From: Bacteroidota bacterium | GTDB lineage: Bacteria; Bacteroidota; Bacteroidia; Bacteroidales; VadinHA17 | Assembly (NCBI GenBank): GCA_030642585.1 | Contig: DAOWNN010000054.1 | Span: 1-10,091, forward strand | Reading direction: 5' to 3' | DNA: 10,091 bases | Shown here: positions 5,853 to 10,091 of the stretch, one piece after another | How positions within the stretch are numbered: position 1 is the first letter of the stretch | How the letters are laid out: each line of letters starts with the position of its first letter | Position numbers and translations under genes: made by a program | Notes under the pieces: model-generated | Databases searched by the model: none | Told to the model about the DNA's origin: nothing | Seen by the model: the letters and a program-made list of their open reading frames with translations, nothing else

Positions 5853-6983
5853 ATGAACTTCAGTGTCAATCACCGGGATTCAGGATCTGCAGCACGTGCC
5901 GGCACAATCACAACTGATCATGGTGTGATTCCGACTCCTGTATTTATGCCTGTGGGAACTGTGGGTAGTGTTAAGGGCATTTCCCAGGCTGAATTAAAAG
6001 AACAAATAGATGCCAAAATAATATTAGGAAACTCGTACCACCTATACCTTCGCCCGGGCATTGAAATTCTGAATCGTGCTGGTGGGCATCATAAATTCAT
6101 GGCATGGGATCGCCCTATCCTGACCGATAGTGGAGGATACCAGGTTTTTTCCCTATCTAAAAACAGGAAAATCACAGAAGAAGGATATATTTTTCGTTCA
6201 CATATTGACGGGTCAAAGCATATTTTCACACCTGAATCAGTAGTTAATATCCAGAGGAATATAGGTTCAGACATTATGATGGCACTGGACGAATGCACTC
6301 CTTATCCCTGCGATTATGATTACGCGCTGAAATCGATGAAACTTACTCACCGCTGGCTGGAAAGGGGTATTAAACACTTTGAAGCAACTAAGTCAATTTA
6401 TGGTCATACCCAAAGTTTTTTCCCAATAGTGCAGGGAAGTGTATATCCTGATTTGCGGAAAAAATCTGCTGAGACTATAAGTTCATTTAACCAGGAAGGT
6501 AATGCAATTGGTGGCCTGTCTGTTGGTGAACCTGAAGAACTGATGTATGAAATGTGTGAGGCGGTAACTCAAATTCTGCCTCCGGATAAACCCAGATATC
6601 TAATGGGTGTTGGTACACCTGCAAATATACTGGAATCAATTGCATTAGGTGTGGATATGTTCGATTGTGTAATGCCTACCCGAAATGGAAGAAATGGTAT
6701 GTTGTTCACCGGCACTGGGATTATCAATATTAAGAATGAAAAATGGAAAGATGATTTTTCTGCTATTGATGAGACCGGAACATCCGGGGTGGGGATACAA
6801 TATTCGAAAGCTTATTTACGTCATCTTATACATGCAAAGGAAATGCTAGGTGCACAGATTGCCAGTATTCATAACCTCAGTTTTTATATGTGGCTTATGA
6901 ATGAAGCGAGAGATAGAATTGCAAACAATACTTTTGCCGATTGGAAAAACAAAATGATCCCAAAACTTAAAACCAGGTTGTGA
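5853..6983 (+). CDS. tgt: tRNA-guanine transglycosylase, lacking the zinc-site cysteines
   Basis: Tgt swaps the guanine at position 34 of tRNAs with GUN anticodons (Asp, Asn, His, Tyr) for preQ1, a step in making queuosine. The 376-residue length is normal. Visible marks are FMPVGTVGSVKG (31-42), TDSGGYQVFSL (91-101) with the catalytic D92, FPIVQGSVYPDLR (190-202), GGLSVGEPEE (220-229), and DCVMPTRNGRNG (271-282) with the nucleophile D271. In well-studied bacterial Tgt a CxCxxC motif plus a later His binds structural zinc. Here the matching stretch at 307-316 reads ETGTSGVGIQ, so all three cysteines are replaced, while the His of SIHNL (H340) stays. The rest of the active site is intact, so activity is likely. 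I recall the same loss in other Bacteroidota Tgt proteins. It probably shares a transcript with the LptF/LptG gene 38 bases downstream. Confidence 0.96.
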   Translation: MNFSVNHRDSGSAARAGTITTDHGVIPTPVFMPVGTVGSVKGISQAELKEQIDAKIILGNSYHLYLRPGIEILNRAGGHHKFMAWDRPILTDSGGYQVFSLSKNRKITEEGYIFRSHIDGSKHIFTPESVVNIQRNIGSDIMMALDECTPYPCDYDYALKSMKLTHRWLERGIKHFEATKSIYGHTQSFFPIVQGSVYPDLRKKSAETISSFNQEGNAIGGLSVGEPEELMYEMCEAVTQILPPDKPRYLMGVGTPANILESIALGVDMFDCVMPTRNGRNGMLFTGTGIINIKNEKWKDDFSAIDETGTSGVGIQYSKAYLRHLIHAKEMLGAQIASIHNLSFYMWLMNEARDRIANNTFADWKNKMIPKLKTRL

Positions 6984-7021
6984 AACCCTCATCTATAAGG
7001 TAAGTGATAATAAAAAGAAGC

Positions 7022-8122
7022 ATGAAAATTAAAGGAAGTTTAATCCTTGACGTATACATCATTAAAAAGTTTCTGGGGACTTTCTTTTATGCCCTGGCAT
7101 TGCTGATGTTAATTGTCATTGTTTTTGATATTTCCGAAAAACTGGATGATTTTATTGAAAATAGTGCTCCTCTTAAAGAGATAATTTTTGAGTACTACTT
7201 TAATTTTATTCCATACTTTGCCTTACTGTTCAGTCCGCTTTTTACTTTTATTTCCGTAATATTTTTCACCTCAAAACTGGCAAATAATTCTGAGATCATT
7301 GCCATGTTCAGTAGTGGTTTAAGATTCAGAAGGTTGCTTCTACCATACTTCATTGCTGCATTTATTATTGCAGGATTTACATTTCTTCTTGGGAATTATG
7401 TCATTCCAAACGCAAATCAAAATCGTCATGAGTTTGAAGAAACTTATATCAGGAAAGGTCCGGTATCTGTAAATAAAAGGAACATACATCTTCAGGTGCA
7501 ACCAAATGAATATGTCTATATGGAAAGCTATAGCAATTCATCTAAAACGGGATACAAGTTTTCCATGGAAAAATTTTCAGAAGATGGAAAACTTGAATCA
7601 AAATTGATTTCAGACTATGTAAAATGGAATGAGGAAACAAATACATGGACAGTGCGAAATTACTATATCAGAACAGTTCAGAAAGATGGAAGTGAAGTGC
7701 TGGTTTATGGAAGAGAAATTGATACCACTATGAACATATTCCCGGAAGAATTTTCGAGGAGGGATAACTTTGTAGAGAATATGAATATCAAAGAACTGAA
7801 AGAATTTATCACACAACAGAAGCTACACGGATCAGAAAATATTACACCATTTTTAATTGAAAGATACCGCCGCCTTGCCTTTCCTTTTTCCACATTTATT
7901 TTAACCCTGATAGGTATGACCCTCTCCTCCCGGAAAATCAGAGGTGGAGTGGGAGGACACATTGGCGCTGGCATTGGACTTAGTTTTGCCTATATACTAT
8001 TTATGCAGTTCTCTTCACAGTTTGCCATCGGCGGAGCCATTGATCCATTGTTGGCAGTTTGGATGCCTAATATTGTCTTTGCCGGTATAGCCAGCGTGCT
8101 TTATTATTTTGCTCCCAAATAA
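7022..8122 (+). CDS. LptF/LptG-family lipopolysaccharide export permease
   Basis: This 366-residue protein belongs to the YjgP/YjgQ family, whose members LptF and LptG form the membrane part of the LptB2FG transporter that lifts LPS from the inner membrane towards the LptC-A-D bridge. It has three membrane segments near 19-36, 62-83 and 106-128, a periplasmic beta-jellyroll at about 135-255, and three more segments near 285-303, 315-331 and 343-362. Family marks include YIIKKFLGTFF (12-22), the cytoplasmic coupling-helix region NNSEIIAMFSSGLRFRRL (88-105) and RYRRLAFPFSTFILTLIG (281-298). I chose the ATG at 7022; an in-frame GTG at 7004 would add six residues, but the ATG start matches the usual KxxxDxYIIKKF beginning better. 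The sequence does not tell LptF from LptG; no partner gene or LptB ATPase is in view. It lies directly after tgt. Confidence 0.92.
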   Translation: MKIKGSLILDVYIIKKFLGTFFYALALLMLIVIVFDISEKLDDFIENSAPLKEIIFEYYFNFIPYFALLFSPLFTFISVIFFTSKLANNSEIIAMFSSGLRFRRLLLPYFIAAFIIAGFTFLLGNYVIPNANQNRHEFEETYIRKGPVSVNKRNIHLQVQPNEYVYMESYSNSSKTGYKFSMEKFSEDGKLESKLISDYVKWNEETNTWTVRNYYIRTVQKDGSEVLVYGREIDTTMNIFPEEFSRRDNFVENMNIKELKEFITQQKLHGSENITPFLIERYRRLAFPFSTFILTLIGMTLSSRKIRGGVGGHIGAGIGLSFAYILFMQFSSQFAIGGAIDPLLAVWMPNIVFAGIASVLYYFAPK

Positions 8123-8262
8123 TCTTCTCTCCATACAAAATTTAGCTTTTCCAGGCCCTGATCAGCTCAATTAATACAACATTCTCTATGTCTGCCCTTT
8201 AGCAAATCTCAATGGGAAATTAATTGAAATATATTTTTATAACTAACATGTATTTTGTAATG

Positions 8263-8294
8263 TTGCACTTGCAAATACCAAAACCAGATATTTG
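8263..8294 (+). promoter_or_regulatory. Candidate promoter of the carboxylase genes
   Basis: TTG (8263-8265) is followed after 21 bases by GATATTTG (8287-8294), one mismatch from the Bacteroidota -7 consensus TAnnTTTG. Transcription would start near 8300, giving a leader of about 25 bases before the ATG at 8326. The element sits in a 203-base gap after the LptF/LptG gene that otherwise shows no clear terminator, hairpin or small gene. Confidence 0.4.
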
Positions 8295-8325
8295 CATTTC
8301 TTTTTTTAAACTAAACTGCCAAATT

Positions 8326-9870
8326 ATGGCCCTAAAAAGAAAGATTCGGGAATTGCATAAAAAAAGGGAAGAAGTCCTTACCGGAGGTGGAGAAAAGGCG
8401 ATTGAAAAACAAATTGCAATGGGCAAATTAACTGCCCGCGAGCGAATTATCAGTCTGGTAGATAAGAATACCTTTAGTGAGTATGACCTGTTTGTTGAGC
8501 ACGAAGCCCGTGATTTCAACATGGATAAGAAAAAACTTCATGGAGATGGAGTTATTATTGGTACTGGTACCATTCATAAGAAACCGGTTGCCATATATGC
8601 CCAGGACTTCACAGTGGCCGGAGGTTCCTTAGGCCTGATGCATAGCAGAAAGATTACCAAAATTATGGATTATGCCCTGAAAATGAGGATGCCGTTGATT
8701 GGTATCAATGATTCAGGGGGAGCCCGGATTCAGGAGGGGGTAAATTCCCTTGCCGGGTACGGGGAAATCTTTTTCAGAAATACACTTTCTTCAGGTGTTA
8801 TTCCCCAAATTTCAGTAATACTTGGACCATGCGCAGGCGGTGCAGTTTATTCACCCGCCCTTACTGACTTTGTGTTTGTTACAGATAAAATTTCAAAAAT
8901 GTTTATTACCGGACCTGAAGTAATTAAAACAGTACTGGGGGAAGAAATTTCAATGGAAGATCTGGGAGGGGCGCGGGTACATTCTGAAATTACAGGAAAT
9001 GCACACTTTTTTGCAAAAAGTGAACCAGAAACCCTTGAGCAAATAAAAAAATTGCTCTCCTTTATCCCATGGAACAATTCCGATAAAGCCCTTGCTTTTA
9101 AATCTAAAGAACCTAAAAAAGATTATAAAATTGGTCAGATCGTACCGGATGATCCTACTCAACCCTACGATGTTAGAGATGTTATCAAGGCAGTAGTTGA
9201 TGACTCTGACTTTTTTGAAGTTCAGGAAAAATGGGCTGCAAACATTGTCATTGGCTTCGGACGACTTGGTGGAAAAACTATTGGATTTGTATGCAACCAG
9301 CCCCTTGTACTTGCTGGTGTTCTGGATGTGGATTCTTCTGATAAATCAGCAAGGTTTATTCGCTATTGCGATGCTTTCAACATTCCAATTGTTACCCTTG
9401 TTGATCTTCCCGGGTATCTTCCTGGTGTTGACCAGGAGCATGCGGGAGTAATACGGCATGGTGCTAAACTACTATATTCGTACAGCGAGGCTACTGTTCC
9501 CAAAATTACCCTTATCATCAGGAAAGCTTATGGTGGTGGTTATATTGCAATGAGTTCCAGACATCTAAGGGCCGATTTTGTTTTTGCATGGCCAGGAGCT
9601 GAAATTGCAGTGATGGGACCTGAAGGTGCTGCGAATATTATCTTTCGGAAAGAAATAAATGAAGCCGAGGATCCGGAGAAGATGCGACAGAAAAAGATTA
9701 AAGAATATAAAGCTAAATTTTCAAATCCATATGTTGCCGCAGCTAAAGGTTATATTGATGCAGTAATTGAACCGGAAGAAACGCGAAAGCTCTTATTACA
9801 CGCTATTGATGTATCAGATAACAAAGCTATTTCAGGGCCCAGAAAAAAACATGGGATTCCTCCATTTTAA
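8326..9870 (+). CDS. Biotin-dependent acyl-CoA carboxylase, carboxyltransferase (beta) subunit
   Basis: This 514-residue cytoplasmic protein has the two-domain crotonase-like carboxyltransferase fold of propionyl-CoA carboxylase beta, acetyl-CoA carboxylase AccD-type and methylmalonyl-CoA decarboxylase alpha subunits. It moves CO2 between biotin on a carrier protein and an acyl-CoA. Domain 1 has INDSGGARIQEGV (127-139) and the oxyanion-hole stretch GPCAGGAVYSPALTDF (167-182). Domain 2 has LVDLPGYLPG (358-367), KAYGGGYIAMSS (400-411) and AWPGAEIAVMGPEGAANI (421-438). The Ile after GGGY (I407) sits where, as far as I recall, propionyl-CoA enzymes carry the Asp that shapes acyl-CoA choice, so the substrate is open. 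An in-frame ATG at 8224 would add 34 residues rich in Ile, Phe and Cys that do not fit the family; MALKRKIRELHKKREEVL is the normal start. It is followed after 36 bases by a probable biotin carrier gene. Confidence 0.94.
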   Translation: MALKRKIRELHKKREEVLTGGGEKAIEKQIAMGKLTARERIISLVDKNTFSEYDLFVEHEARDFNMDKKKLHGDGVIIGTGTIHKKPVAIYAQDFTVAGGSLGLMHSRKITKIMDYALKMRMPLIGINDSGGARIQEGVNSLAGYGEIFFRNTLSSGVIPQISVILGPCAGGAVYSPALTDFVFVTDKISKMFITGPEVIKTVLGEEISMEDLGGARVHSEITGNAHFFAKSEPETLEQIKKLLSFIPWNNSDKALAFKSKEPKKDYKIGQIVPDDPTQPYDVRDVIKAVVDDSDFFEVQEKWAANIVIGFGRLGGKTIGFVCNQPLVLAGVLDVDSSDKSARFIRYCDAFNIPIVTLVDLPGYLPGVDQEHAGVIRHGAKLLYSYSEATVPKITLIIRKAYGGGYIAMSSRHLRADFVFAWPGAEIAVMGPEGAANIIFRKEINEAEDPEKMRQKKIKEYKAKFSNPYVAAAKGYIDAVIEPEETRKLLLHAIDVSDNKAISGPRKKHGIPPF

Positions 9871-9906
9871 GCCTTATTGGTAGTTTTAACTTTGAACAAA
9901 CATCCC

Positions 9907-10091
9907 ATGGGAACAAAAGAATCACCAAAAGTAAGTCGTTTCAAATCAATTGTAATTGAAGGGACAAAATATAAAACTCACCTTACCACTAAATTCAGCA
10001 ATCGGGAAAAATGGGAAAAGCCTGACATCAACAAGGTTTTTTCATTTATCCCCGGAACCATTTTAAAGGTGAAGGTAAAAGAAGGTCAGAA
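9907..10091 (+). CDS. Probable biotin carboxyl carrier protein (C-terminus cut by window edge)
   Basis: From the ATG at 9907 the frame runs open for 61 codons to the right edge. The visible part reads VIEGTKYKTHLTTKF and NREKWEKPDINKVFSFIPGT, then ILKVKVKEGQ. The last section fits the first strands of a biotinyl/lipoyl domain (SFIPGTI, VKEGQ), in which the biotin-carrying lysine of an AMKM motif would come about 20 residues later, outside the window. The position 36 bases after the carboxyltransferase gene, on the same strand, supports the carrier role: it would shuttle the carboxyl group between a biotin carboxylase and the carboxyltransferase. The biotin lysine has not been seen, so the assignment rests on resemblance and context. 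Confidence 0.8.
   Translation, partial: MGTKESPKVSRFKSIVIEGTKYKTHLTTKFSNREKWEKPDINKVFSFIPGTILKVKVKEGQ

Noticed and set aside
7004..7021. GTG start for the LptF/LptG permease
   Set aside because: It would add only six residues (GTG plus ATAATAAAAAGAAGC); the ATG at 7022 gives a normal N-terminus for the family. The GTG start cannot be fully excluded.
8224..8325. Upstream in-frame start adding 34 residues to the carboxyltransferase
   Set aside because: The added residues do not fit the family's N-terminus, the stretch contains a likely promoter (8263-8294), and MALKRKIREL from 8326 is the expected start.
8123..8325. Possible small gene or terminator in the gap after the LptF/LptG gene
   Set aside because: Only very short frames occur (for example an ATG stopped after four codons near 8189), and no stem followed by a T-run was found.

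Overview
The window looks like chromosomal core-genome DNA from a member of the Bacteroidota, perhaps near Bacteroidales/Marinilabiliales. The evidence is AT-rich DNA, no Shine-Dalgarno sequences, several TAnnTTTG-type -7 promoter elements, a type of Tgt and of RpmH that I recall from this phylum, and a large secreted protein of the kind exported by the type IX secretion system. The phylum call is confident; the order is a guess from recall.

Left part (1-3067, minus strand): mqnE (aminodeoxyfutalosine synthase, futalosine route to menaquinone) is followed by a 246-bp gap holding a GC-rich imperfect palindromic repeat. Next comes a membrane-anchored protein with three PASTA domains. Its last codons overlap the start of a secreted protein that runs off the left edge.

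Middle (3124-5800, minus strand): a probable operon has its own promoter and a clear intrinsic terminator. Its order is family-2 glycosyltransferase, ECF sigma factor (10-bp overlap), rsmG (14-bp gap) and rpmH (55-bp gap). It joins translation genes (16S rRNA methylation, ribosomal protein L34) to a regulator and an envelope enzyme.

Right part (5853-10091, plus strand): tgt (queuosine tRNA modification) is followed after 38 bp by an LptF/LptG-family lipopolysaccharide export permease. After a 203-bp gap with a candidate promoter come a biotin-dependent acyl-CoA carboxylase carboxyltransferase subunit and the start of its probable biotin carrier protein, cut by the right edge.

No tRNA, rRNA, CRISPR array, insertion sequence or phage gene was seen, and I found no convincing new multi-gene system. 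The points most worth a second look are the loss of all three zinc-binding cysteines in Tgt, the dispersed-looking palindromic repeat, a promoter element almost touching the tgt start codon, and an ECF sigma factor with no anti-sigma gene beside it.
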